64,000 nt of DNA from Pseudoroseicyclus_A sp041714655 (GTDB lineage: Bacteria > Pseudomonadota > Alphaproteobacteria > Rhodobacterales > Rhodobacteraceae): contig NZ_CP168219.1 in the NCBI RefSeq assembly GCF_041714655.1, positions 930,001 to 994,000 of the forward strand, given 5' to 3'. Shown in pieces: positions 33,849 to 42,136 of the stretch. How positions within the stretch are numbered: position 1 is the first letter of the stretch; the number at the start of each line of letters is the position of its first letter. Both the position numbers and the translations under genes were made by a program. The notes beneath the pieces were generated by a model, which worked only from the letters and a program-made list of their open reading frames with translations, ran no database searches and had not been told where the DNA came from.

Positions 33849-34574
33849 TCACGCCGTGGGCAGGTCGGCGATATGGGCGCCGTCCGCGACCGCGGCGAGC
33901 CGCTTCTGCTCGAGATCGTATTTCGACACGCAGAGCTTCATGATCTCCTCCGCCCGCTCGATCGGCAGAACGCAGACCCCGGTGTCATCGGCGACGATGA
34001 TGTCGCCGGGTCGGATCCAGAGTCCGCAGACTTGGATCGGGCCGTTGATCTCGACGGTCTCGATGCGCCACTTGCCGGTCACCGGGCTGATTTCGGTCGC
34101 CCACAGCGGAAAGCCGAGCGCCCGCGAATGGTTGAGGTCGCGAACCCCGCCTTCGACGATCGCGCCCACAATGCCCTGCCGCTGGGCGATCTGCGACGAA
34201 ACGCCGCCCATGTTCGACAGACCGAGGACGCCCTCGATGACGATGACATCGCCGTCGCCGGAGAGGTTGTGCGCCTCCATCTCGGCCATGCTGTTGTGCC
34301 CGGCCGCCGCGCGGTCATTGGCCGTGGAGGTGCCATCCAGCGGCACGTTGCGCACGGTGACCGCGGGGCCGACGATCGGCCGCCCCGTCAGCGTCGGGGC
34401 CATCACGGAGGCCGGAATGACCCCCGTGATGCCGAGGATGTCCATGACATCCGAAACCAGGCTGGAATCCGGACCCGTCCGTTTCAGGCCCTCGATGATG
34501 TGGGCGGGGGGACGGGGCGTGCTCATGAGCCGAATGCGCTCTTTCGCGATCTTCCCGGTCAGCTTCTTTTCCAT
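33849..34574 (-). CDS. RraA-like protein / 4-hydroxy-4-methyl-2-oxoglutarate aldolase family
   Basis: The 241-residue protein is of the RraA fold. Family marks are SLVSDVMDILGITGVI, VGPAVTV, VIVIEG, the pyruvate/metal site GAIVEGGVRDL and GDIIVADDTGVCVLP. In catabolic clusters such proteins act as HMG/CHA-type aldolases or oxaloacetate decarboxylases, not as RNase E regulators. Met at residue 17 is an alternative start that gives a more usual length. It follows tctC. Confidence 0.87.
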   Translation of the reverse strand: MEKKLTGKIAKERIRLMSTPRPPAHIIEGLKRTGPDSSLVSDVMDILGITGVIPASVMAPTLTGRPIVGPAVTVRNVPLDGTSTANDRAAAGHNSMAEMEAHNLSGDGDVIVIEGVLGLSNMGGVSSQIAQRQGIVGAIVEGGVRDLNHSRALGFPLWATEISPVTGKWRIETVEINGPIQVCGLWIRPGDIIVADDTGVCVLPIERAEEIMKLCVSKYDLEQKRLAAVADGAHIADLPTA

Positions 34575-34592
34575 GTCCTGGTTCCCCCCGGA

Positions 34593-35579
34593 TCAGTCGA
34601 AGAGGCCGCGCGCGCGCACGTCCGTCCAGGTGTCCACCTGTTCGTCGATGAACTGCTGGAAGTCCTCGAGACCCAGCGCCATGACCTGCGAACCTTCTTC
34701 CTGCAGGGGGATGCGCACGTCCGGATCGCTGAGGATCTCCTGCATGGCCGTGTTGATCATGCCGGTGATCTCGGGATCGGTGCCCGCCGGGGCGGCAATG
34801 CCGAACCAGGTCCCCATCTGGAAGGGGAAGCCCTCTTCCTCGAACGTGGGCACGTCGGGGATGAGCGGGCTGCGCTCGGAAGCGGCCAGAGCAAGCGGCC
34901 GGAGCTGCCCGGCCTCGACCTGCGGGTTCACCAGCATCGAGGTCGGCATCAGCATGTCCACCTCGCCGGCGACGACTGCGGTCACGGCAGGGCCGCCGCC
35001 GCCATAGGGAATTCCCTCCAGCTCGAGATCGAAGGCCGCGGCGAAGAGAACCGACGACAGGTGCGGCTGGCTGCGGTCGCCGAAGGTGCCGTAGAAGAAC
35101 TCGTTCGGGTTCTCCCGAACATCCTCGACGAACTCGCCGAGGGTCTCGGCCTCGACCGAGGGGTTCACCACCAGAAGCGTCGGCGACATCGTGACCAGCG
35201 TGATCGGCGCCAGCGCGGTCTTGGGATCATAGGGCGCTTCCTCGCCCAGAACCGGGTTCGTCACGTAGGAAGAGCTCATCATCAGGAGCGTGTAGCCGTC
35301 CGGATCCGAATGGATCACGTGGTCGACGCCGATGAGGCTCCCCGCGCCCGGCCGGTTCTCGACGACGACGGTCTGGTCGAGCCGTTCGGTCAGTTCCTGC
35401 GCCATGTTGCGGGCCAGGATGTCCGTGCCGCCACCGGCCGCGAACGGCACGACGAGACGGATGGTCTGGTTGGGGTAGTCGCCCGCCTGTGCCAGCGCGG
35501 CCGTCGCGGCAAACTGTCCGGCGGCAAGCACTCCGGCAACCAGTGCGGTAGCCCTCAGGTGATACGCTGCGGTCTTCAT
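34593..35579 (-). CDS. tctC: Tripartite tricarboxylate transporter substrate-binding protein TctC (Bug family)
   Basis: The 328-residue periplasmic binding protein is of the Bug/TctC family. A signal peptide (ATALVAGVLAAGQFAATAALAQ) ends near residue 31. The mature start DYPNQTIRLVVPFAAGGGTDILAR is typical, as are VVENRPGAGSLIGVDHV and PDVPTFEEEGFP. It delivers substrate to TctAB, encoded 3 kb away across the IclR gene. It has its own promoter region with a copy of the IclR-type operator at 35680. Confidence 0.93.
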   Translation of the reverse strand: MKTAAYHLRATALVAGVLAAGQFAATAALAQAGDYPNQTIRLVVPFAAGGGTDILARNMAQELTERLDQTVVVENRPGAGSLIGVDHVIHSDPDGYTLLMMSSSYVTNPVLGEEAPYDPKTALAPITLVTMSPTLLVVNPSVEAETLGEFVEDVRENPNEFFYGTFGDRSQPHLSSVLFAAAFDLELEGIPYGGGGPAVTAVVAGEVDMLMPTSMLVNPQVEAGQLRPLALAASERSPLIPDVPTFEEEGFPFQMGTWFGIAAPAGTDPEITGMINTAMQEILSDPDVRIPLQEEGSQVMALGLEDFQQFIDEQVDTWTDVRARGLFD

Positions 35580-35679
35580 GGTGTCCTCCCATATGCCTGC
35601 ATCCCGTCGAGATTTCCCGAAGAGACGTGGTGACATGACGGTATCGCAGCGACGGAGAGCGGGAAGGTCCGGAATCGCG

Positions 35680-35700
35680 TTGTTCCACATCGTGGAACGG
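35680..35700. promoter_or_regulatory. IclR-type operator, copy 2
   Basis: An inverted repeat has half-sites TTGTTCCA (35680-35687) and TGGAACgg (35693-35700) with the 5-bp centre CATCG. It matches the copy at 33024-33044 at 18 of 21 positions. It lies about 100 bases upstream of the tctC start. Confidence 0.73.
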
Positions 35701-35722
35701 AGCTTCAGGCGGTGGGGTCAGG

Positions 35723-36265
35723 TCAGAGCGGCGCCCGCGCCAGCTCTTCCGCGACCGTCGTGTCGATGGGCGTCTCGTAGCTCATCAGCAGATAGCCGAG
35801 CACCGAGTAGAACCCGACGGTCGCGATCAGGTCGAAAACCGCCGGGCGGCCCAGCGCGGCGACCAGCTCGGCATCGAGCTCCGCCGAGAGGCGCCGGTCG
35901 TCGAGGAGCGCGTCCACCGCACGGGCGATCAATCCGTCCTCGCCGTCTGGCATAGCGCGCAGGGCCCTGATGCGCTCATCCGAAAACCCGAGCTTCCGCG
36001 CCCGGCTGACGTGATGTGCCCATTCGTAATCCGACCCGAAGCGGTAGGCGGTGCGCAGGATCACCACCTCGCTCCGCGCGTCACCAAGCGAGCTTTCCAT
36101 GACGACATGGGCCCTGAGCGGAGCCCAGGCGGCCAGCAGGGCCGGGTGATGCGCCATCACCCGGTAGACGTTCAACTGCCCGGCGAACCCGTCCCGAAGC
36201 GCGGCAATCTCCTCCGGCCAGTCCGTGTCCGTGATGGGCTGGGGGGCATTGGGTGGGAGGGGCAT
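35723..36265 (-). CDS. Carboxymuconolactone decarboxylase (CMD/AhpD-like) family protein
   Basis: The 180-residue helical protein is of the CMD superfamily. The conserved stretch is EVVILRTAYRFGSDYEWAHHVSRARKLG, in which the usual AhpD Cys-x-x-Cys pair is replaced by S-D-Y-E. Redox peroxidase activity is therefore unlikely. A decarboxylase or isomerase-like role in the catabolic cluster is possible. It lies upstream of tctC on the same strand. Confidence 0.8.
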   Translation of the reverse strand: MPLPPNAPQPITDTDWPEEIAALRDGFAGQLNVYRVMAHHPALLAAWAPLRAHVVMESSLGDARSEVVILRTAYRFGSDYEWAHHVSRARKLGFSDERIRALRAMPDGEDGLIARAVDALLDDRRLSAELDAELVAALGRPAVFDLIATVGFYSVLGYLLMSYETPIDTTVAEELARAPL

Positions 36266-36707
36266 GGGCTGGTCCTCGGGTCATTGTCAGATGTCGGCTC
36301 AATATTGTGTCTGCCGGTCAGAGGTCTAGCGGGGCCGCACACCGGTCTCCGATGGTCCGCCCGACAATTCCTGCAATCCTGCGGCAATCATCCCTGCGAG
36401 GATGCGGCGAGGTCGAAGGGGGCCTGGCGCAGCGGAGTGCATGACGCCGTGCTCCTCGATCGCAGGCCGCCCGACGGCGACGGGATCGACATCATGAGAT
36501 GGAGCTCACCGCAGACGCGTATGGCAGAACTCGACCACCGCAGGTTAGGGCGTGATTGTTGGCAGGTGGCGCGTAGCCCCCAAAATGCCGCAGCGCCGCC
36601 CGCCAGCGTGCGGCAACGCCGCGCTCGACAAGATGATGCGCCTGTGCCTCAATGCGACCTGCGCGTGAGAGGTGCATTCAAGGCCAAAGTGCCGTTCTTG
36701 GGGGCGC
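36266..36707. other. 442-base intergenic region with a gene remnant
   Basis: The region lies between the CMD gene and the divergent AraC gene. The only recognisable feature is a broken response-regulator fragment at about 36398-36520. The rest shows no intact reading frame, no hairpin of note and no repeat. It must hold the promoters of both flanking genes; no convincing -35/-10 pair stood out. Confidence 0.6.
36398..36520 (+). pseudogene. Remnant of a response-regulator receiver domain
   Basis: In one plus-strand frame 36440-36505 reads HDAVLLDRRPPDGDGIDIMR. This is the phosphoacceptor region of OmpR-type receivers (D-A-V-L-L-D, then L-P-D-G-D-G), with the usual Leu before Pro changed to Pro. 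The preceding EDAARSKGAWRSGV suits the helix before it. Nothing like the rest of a receiver or DNA-binding domain follows. It looks like a decayed gene fragment; chance resemblance cannot be excluded. Confidence 0.42.
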
Positions 36708-37667
36708 ATGACGATACTTTCCATACGGTCGCAGGACTTCGAGATTTCCCGGCGTGTGGAAGAATTTCAGAACGTCATTGCCGCCATCACCAAGGTGGAT
36801 TTTGTCCCGGATGACGAAACGTCATTCACGTCCGAAACCTCAATCGGCGTTCTGCAGAACCTGATCGTCGGCTACGGGCGGCACTCTGCGTCGACGGCCG
36901 TTCGCACACCCACCCATGCCGCCGATACCGAAGACAACGTGATGTTCCATGTGCCGCTCGCGGGCAGTTGCTCCATCGAGCAGCGGGGCGGTGAACGGAC
37001 CGAACTGAAATCCGGCCTCGTCTATGCCGATCCCGGCGAGGTTCCTGGCATCATCCGGTTTCATGGGGAACCCACCGAGGGGTTCTATGTGTCGGTCCCC
37101 CGCGTCCATCTCGGAACCGCGACCTCCGGCCTCAATGCCATGCTGCGCGGTACCGCGCCGCTGACACCGCAATGGCGCCTGTTCTTCAACTATGCACGCA
37201 GTTTGCATGAGGAATTGGCGGAGCTCGCGCCCGGAGAGGCTGCGCAATGCGCGACGCATGTGCAGGACCTGGCCCTGATGGCGCTTGGCGCGACGCGGGA
37301 GGCCGCCGAAGTCGCGGCGGGTCGCGGTGTGCGGGCCGCGAGGCTGAAAGCGGTCAAAGCGGATATCGAACGTCATCTCACCGCGCCGGACCTGTCGGCG
37401 GAGGGAATAGCGGGTCGTCACGGGATCAGCCCGCGCTATCTGCGCTCCCTGTTCGAAAGCGAAGGCACCTCGTTCGGGGATTTCGTCGCCGCGCGGCGTC
37501 TGGCGCTGGCCCACCGGATGCTCTCTGACCCGCGCAATGCCGGGGCCAGTATCGCCGGCATCGCCATGAGCGCCGGGTTCGGCGATCTGTCGTGGTTCAA
37601 CATCCGCTTTCGCCGCGCCTACGGGATGACGCCCAAGGATGTGCGCGCTCATGCGCGGTCGCGCTGA
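36708..37667 (+). CDS. AraC family transcriptional regulator
   Basis: The 319-residue regulator has an AraC-binding-like N-terminal domain (NVMFHVPLAGSCSIEQRGGERTEL). The C-terminal double helix-turn-helix spans about 215-315. Its first helix-turn-helix is DLSAEGIAGRHGISPRYLRSLF and the signature IAMSAGFGDLSWFNIRFRRAYGMTPKDVR follows. The ATG at 36708 is chosen over an in-frame start 36 bases upstream. It is the first intact gene of a stretch with looser codon use. The target is unknown; the downstream VWA operon is on the same strand. Confidence 0.92.
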   Translation: MTILSIRSQDFEISRRVEEFQNVIAAITKVDFVPDDETSFTSETSIGVLQNLIVGYGRHSASTAVRTPTHAADTEDNVMFHVPLAGSCSIEQRGGERTELKSGLVYADPGEVPGIIRFHGEPTEGFYVSVPRVHLGTATSGLNAMLRGTAPLTPQWRLFFNYARSLHEELAELAPGEAAQCATHVQDLALMALGATREAAEVAAGRGVRAARLKAVKADIERHLTAPDLSAEGIAGRHGISPRYLRSLFESEGTSFGDFVAARRLALAHRMLSDPRNAGASIAGIAMSAGFGDLSWFNIRFRRAYGMTPKDVRAHARSR

Positions 37668-37814
37668 CCGGGCCGCCCCGGACACCTGTTCCGCTCTCCC
37701 CCTGTTTGACCTCCGCCCTCCCCAAGACGGGCGTTAGCGTTCCGCCTACTCTGCGCCATGGCGCACCTTGCCTGCCGGCGAGGGCAAAACCCATGCGCAA
37801 GTGAGAGATCGACC

Positions 37815-37871
37815 ATGGAAACAAAGCCGAACACCACTGATCGCCCGCGGCACGATCGGATGGACGCGTGA
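37815..37871 (+). CDS. Possible 18-residue leader peptide
   Basis: ATG at 37815 opens METKPNTTDRPRHDRMDA and its TGA (37869-37871) overlaps the ATG of the membrane-protein gene. A gagagatc stretch precedes it. Such overlap can couple translation of a leader to the next gene. Too short to be more than a suggestion. Confidence 0.28.
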   Translation: METKPNTTDRPRHDRMDA

Positions 37872-38869
37872 TGTGGGATTTTTCGGTTTCCCGCTCGCTC
37901 GGCCTGATGCGCCGCACCATGCCCTTCATCGCCCTGCGCATGGCCGTCTATTTCGGCATGGCGGTGGCCTATGTCGCCGTGACCGGCACGGGTGCCGGGA
38001 TCGGCTGGGGGATCGGCGCCTTCGGTGACGACGAGTTTCGCACCGGGGCGGTCTTCTGGGGCGGTGCCATCGGCTTCGGGGTGACCGCCGGCGTTCTCTA
38101 TTTCTTGCGCGAATATGTTCTCTATAGCGTCAAGGCCGGCCACATCGCGGTGCTGGTCGAGCTGCTCGATGGGCGCGACATGCCGTCCGGCAAGCCTCAG
38201 ATCACGCATGCGACCGCCGTGGTGAAGCAGCGCTTCGGCGAAGCCAGCGTGCTCTTCGCCATAGACCAGCTGGTCAAGGGCGTGCTGCGGGTGGTGACCC
38301 GGCTCGTTCAGGGGATCGCCTCGATCCTGCCGGTGCCCGGGTTGCAGCAGATGGCGGGGATCCTGCGGGCCTTTCTCAACATCTCGGTGGGGTTCATCGA
38401 CGAGGTTATCCTCGCCTATGCCATTCGCACCGGATCGACCAATCCGTGGCAGTCGGCGCGCTCCGCGCTGGTGCTCTACGGACAAAACTACAAGCCCATG
38501 CTCAAGAACGCGGCGTGGCTGACAATCATTGTCTACGGGCTTTCGTTTCTGGTCTTCCTTCTGATGCTGGCCCCTGCGGCGGCTGTGGTGTGGCTCATTC
38601 CCGGTGCCTGGTCGGCGGGCGGATTTGTCTTTGCGCTGATCTTTGCCTGGGCCGTCAAGGCGGCGCTGATCGAGCCCTTCGCCATCACCTGCATGATGGA
38701 AGTCTATTTCCGGACCATCGAGGGGCAGGAGCCCAACCCCGAATGGGACGCCAAACTGTCGGGCGTCTCGAAGCAATTCAACAAGATCAAGGACAAGGCC
38801 ATCGGCGGGCGCGGTGCGCCCGGTGCCGGCTCTGCCGGACCGGCACCTGAGGAAGGATCGACATCGTGA
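37871..38869 (+). CDS. Predicted membrane protein of unknown function
   Basis: The 332-residue protein has about five to six hydrophobic segments, for example MAVYFGMAVAYVAVTGTGAGIGWGIG, AVFWGGAIGFGVTAGVLYFL, AAWLTIIVYGLSFLVFLLML and AGGFVFALIFAWAVKAALI. A cytoplasmic-looking tail is rich in Gly/Ala. I recognise no family. A GTG three bases earlier is possible. It begins an operon with the VWA protein; the last base of its stop region overlaps the GTG start of that gene. The pairing suggests a membrane partner of the exported VWA protein. Confidence 0.8.
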   Translation: MWDFSVSRSLGLMRRTMPFIALRMAVYFGMAVAYVAVTGTGAGIGWGIGAFGDDEFRTGAVFWGGAIGFGVTAGVLYFLREYVLYSVKAGHIAVLVELLDGRDMPSGKPQITHATAVVKQRFGEASVLFAIDQLVKGVLRVVTRLVQGIASILPVPGLQQMAGILRAFLNISVGFIDEVILAYAIRTGSTNPWQSARSALVLYGQNYKPMLKNAAWLTIIVYGLSFLVFLLMLAPAAAVVWLIPGAWSAGGFVFALIFAWAVKAALIEPFAITCMMEVYFRTIEGQEPNPEWDAKLSGVSKQFNKIKDKAIGGRGAPGAGSAGPAPEEGSTS

Positions 38870-41800
38870 CATCGCACCACAAGAGGACAAGGGGCCCGCT
38901 GGCCGGTTTGAGGCGCATCGGGTTTCTTGCCGCGTTCAATGCCCTGGCCGGGGTCGCGCTTCCCGTGGCGGCCCAGCAGGCCGACAGCGCCTCGATCCTG
39001 ATCTATGACGCCTCGGGGTCGATGTGGGGGCAACTCGATGGTGGTATCACCAAGGTCGAGATTGCCCGCGAGGTGATCGGAGACTTCTTCGCCAGCCGCG
39101 ACACTACGGTTCCGCTCGGCGTCATCGCCTATGGTCACAACCGGCGGGGGGATTGCTCCGATATCCAGGTGATCGCCGATGTGGGTGTGGACGATCCTTC
39201 CGAGCTTTCGGCCCGCCTCAACCGTCTCAATCCGCGTGGCATGACACCGATCACGGATTCGCTGTCGCTCGCCGCATCCATGATCCCGCCCGAGGCGGAA
39301 TCGGCCGATATCATCCTCGTGACCGACGGGCTCGAGACCTGCGAGGCGGATCCCTGCGCGCTCGCCGCGCAACTGGCGCAGGAAGGCATCGCCATCCGCG
39401 CGCATGTCGTCGGCTTCGGGCTGACCTCGCAGGAAGCGGCGGCGATGAGCTGCGTGGCGGACGCGACCGGCGGGCTGCTGCTCACCCCCCAGACCGGGCA
39501 GGAACTGGCCGACGCGCTCAACCAGATCGCGGCCGTCGAACCGGCACCCGAGCCTGAGCCCGAGCCCGAGCCGGTTCAGGAGGCCTTTTTCGATATCGGC
39601 CCGAAAGCCGAGGCGGGGCATACCTATACCATCTCCTTTCAGGGCAGCGCGCGCCCGGACTATTACGCCGGGTTCACTCTGCGCGGGGGCGGCATGACTG
39701 AGGTCGGCCCGTCCTTCGGCGTCATCGGCGGCGCTGGCGATCTGGGCAACAATCCGTTTTCCAAGACAGCGCCGACCGAGCCGGGCGAGTACGATCTCGT
39801 CATGATCGCGCATGACGGTACGGTCATCGCGCGTCAGCCCATCGAGGTCGTGCCGCCCTCCAACGGCTTCGATGCCATCGGTTCGGTCGAGCCCGACAGG
39901 CGGTTCGAGTTCACATGGCGCGGTCCCAATCAGGTTGGCGAGCGCATCGTGATCGCCCGGCCGGGCGCCGCGCCCAATGAGTATCAAGGCGATTGGGGCC
40001 AGCCCTACAGCAACCGGCAGACCCAGCGCATGGGGCTGCGGTCCCCGGCGGAGCCCGGCATCTACGAGCTCCGCTACATCTCGGGCAACCAGCAGGAGAT
40101 TCTGTTCTTCCGCGAGTTCGGCGTGGGCGTGCCCTTCGCGGACACTGACCTCACCAACACCGCCGATCTGGCCGCGCAGGCCGCAGCCGCCACGCAAGCC
40201 TTGCCGGGTCAGGACGCCATGCCGATGGTGCGGGCGACGTTCCGCATCCCGGACAATTTCCCGCAAATCCCGCTCTGGTGGTCGGCGGTCCCGCTCGATC
40301 CCGACATGAGCCCGGAGGCTTGGGCTCCGATCTCCGAAATGGTCGTCGGCGAAGGCGATTTCGAGCCGGGGCGCTATCGCATCTCGACCACGGGACCAGG
40401 TGAGGTCGAGTTCAGCGCCGAGGTGGAGATCTATCCCGGCCAGGCCAACGACTTCATCATCCCGCCGGTTGAAGCATCCGACGATGAGGCGTCGGCGACG
40501 ACGCTTGGCGGTCCGTGGCAGATCATCGGTGTGCCGCCCTATCAGGTGCAGGCGGGAGCGGACCAATTGCTGACACTTGCTCTCGAACAGGCGCAGCCCG
40601 ATGGCCCGATCGGCGGCGGCTGGACGGCCGGGGAACGACTTGCCGGGCCGGAAGCCGCCGGACGGCTAGGCACCTTCACGACGGCAACGCTGGACGGCGA
40701 CGCGCTGCGCATGACCTTCACCGTGGGCGACCCGATCCCGTCACCCATGACGCTCTATCTGACGCCCTACGGCATCGGTTATGCCGGCACCCTGTCGTCG
40801 GGCGGGCAGGGCATGAGCGTCGTCATGTGGCCGGGTGGCTATGCGCCCCCCTCGCTGGCCGAGATGCGCGAAGCCGTGCATGGCCCCGCACCTGCCGACT
40901 TTATCGACATGAGCGGCACCGCCCCCTCGCCATCCGACAGTCCCCCGCAGAAGGCCCTGACGGTTCCGGTCCGTCTGCTCACGCCCTTCGACATCGCCGG
41001 CAAGCGGGTTCAGTGGTCGGCCATCCGCACCGACACGCCCACATCCGATGTCGCTTTCGCCTTGAGCGACTTCGAACAGATGCTGATCGTCGATCTCGAG
41101 CCGGGGACCTATGCGGTGGAAGGGATCAACGACGCCGAAGGCATCTTCCTCGCCGGCACCATCATTGTGACCGCCGGGGGCGAGAACAGCTTTGAAATCC
41201 CGGTGGCCGGGTACGGTGATCGCAGCGATGCCGCCTCCGGCCAAGGTGAGGACGTTGCCTTTGCCTGCACCAACGCGCCGGCAGGCTGCGAGGTCCGGCA
41301 TCAGGCCAGCGGTATCTCCCTGACACTTCCCAACAACTGGAGCATGAGCGAGCCCTATTTCTACGAGACGGCCGGCGGCGCGCGCGCGGACCTGCCGACG
41401 GCCAGCTTCTTCGCGGAGGACATGGGCACCGTCATCCGTGTCGAGCTCAACCCGCATCAATGGCTGGACTCGAACGGCCCCTGCCGATCCATTGGCCCAC
41501 ATCAGCTTTGCATGTTCAGCGGGCAGGGCATGGGGGCGGAGATCGGGTTCGAGGGCATTGCGTCTTCGCTTCAGATCGCTTCGACAGCACCGAACAACGC
41601 GGCAGCGCCTCAATCGACCGGAGCGATCCGTCTGACCTTCAGACCTGCCGAACAATTCGGAACCGGCTGTGTGCTGAACGCCGAACTTGCGAACCCGTCG
41701 GGCGAAGCCTTCACGCTCTACGCCCCGATCAGCGCCACGGCAAACGGCCAGCCGGTTCGCCCGGTGCTGAACCCGGACGACCCCGCGGTGCTTGAAATCG

Positions 41801-42132
41801 ACGCCTATACCGAAGCGGGGGCCACCCTCGCCGCGCCGGCGCTGATGGCGCCATGCGGTGCATTGGTCGTCAGCGTCGGCCCCGTCGAGTGCCGTCTGGG
41901 CGCGGGCAGTTCCGGCCCGCTCACCGCCTGCCCCCTGCCGGTCGAGGTGAGGGCCATGCCGGAATTCGCTGATCTCTTCCTCTTGAGTGCAGGCGATGGG
42001 GCGTCCGTCTCGCAGCCGAGAGGCTCCCCGGCCATGGGCGCGGATCCGGAGGCCGTAATCCCGGTCGACCTCGCCGGGCGTGATCCGGGGGCGGTCCTGC
42101 GCGCCCTTTTCGGCAACCGGTCGGGGAACTGA
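38866..42132 (+). CDS. Large exported von Willebrand factor A (VWA) domain protein
   Basis: The 1088-residue protein has an N-terminal export signal (GLRRIGFLAAFNALAGVALPVAAQ). A VWA domain (about 42-215) carries an intact MIDAS site: D48-x-S50-x-S52, Thr127 in GMTPIT and D154 in LVTDGLE. A Pro-Glu repeat linker (PEPEPEPEPV) follows. Beyond it are several beta-rich repeats of about 80-100 residues: pairs beginning FDIGPKAEAGHTY and FDAIGSVEPDRRF, and ATFRIPDNFPQIPLWWSA and VRLLTPFDIAGKRVQWSA. The start is a GTG overlapping the upstream stop, with aggaagga ahead. MIDAS domains bind protein ligands through a metal. The biological role is unknown. Confidence 0.87.
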   Translation: MTSHHKRTRGPLAGLRRIGFLAAFNALAGVALPVAAQQADSASILIYDASGSMWGQLDGGITKVEIAREVIGDFFASRDTTVPLGVIAYGHNRRGDCSDIQVIADVGVDDPSELSARLNRLNPRGMTPITDSLSLAASMIPPEAESADIILVTDGLETCEADPCALAAQLAQEGIAIRAHVVGFGLTSQEAAAMSCVADATGGLLLTPQTGQELADALNQIAAVEPAPEPEPEPEPVQEAFFDIGPKAEAGHTYTISFQGSARPDYYAGFTLRGGGMTEVGPSFGVIGGAGDLGNNPFSKTAPTEPGEYDLVMIAHDGTVIARQPIEVVPPSNGFDAIGSVEPDRRFEFTWRGPNQVGERIVIARPGAAPNEYQGDWGQPYSNRQTQRMGLRSPAEPGIYELRYISGNQQEILFFREFGVGVPFADTDLTNTADLAAQAAAATQALPGQDAMPMVRATFRIPDNFPQIPLWWSAVPLDPDMSPEAWAPISEMVVGEGDFEPGRYRISTTGPGEVEFSAEVEIYPGQANDFIIPPVEASDDEASATTLGGPWQIIGVPPYQVQAGADQLLTLALEQAQPDGPIGGGWTAGERLAGPEAAGRLGTFTTATLDGDALRMTFTVGDPIPSPMTLYLTPYGIGYAGTLSSGGQGMSVVMWPGGYAPPSLAEMREAVHGPAPADFIDMSGTAPSPSDSPPQKALTVPVRLLTPFDIAGKRVQWSAIRTDTPTSDVAFALSDFEQMLIVDLEPGTYAVEGINDAEGIFLAGTIIVTAGGENSFEIPVAGYGDRSDAASGQGEDVAFACTNAPAGCEVRHQASGISLTLPNNWSMSEPYFYETAGGARADLPTASFFAEDMGTVIRVELNPHQWLDSNGPCRSIGPHQLCMFSGQGMGAEIGFEGIASSLQIASTAPNNAAAPQSTGAIRLTFRPAEQFGTGCVLNAELANPSGEAFTLYAPISATANGQPVRPVLNPDDPAVLEIDAYTEAGATLAAPALMAPCGALVVSVGPVECRLGAGSSGPLTACPLPVEVRAMPEFADLFLLSAGDGASVSQPRGSPAMGADPEAVIPVDLAGRDPGAVLRALFGNRSGN

Positions 42133-42136
42133 ACGC

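Noticed and set aside
39541..39580. Short tandem repeat encoding Pro-Glu
   Set aside because: This is a simple in-frame linker (PEPEPEPEP) in the VWA protein, not a CRISPR array or mobile repeat.
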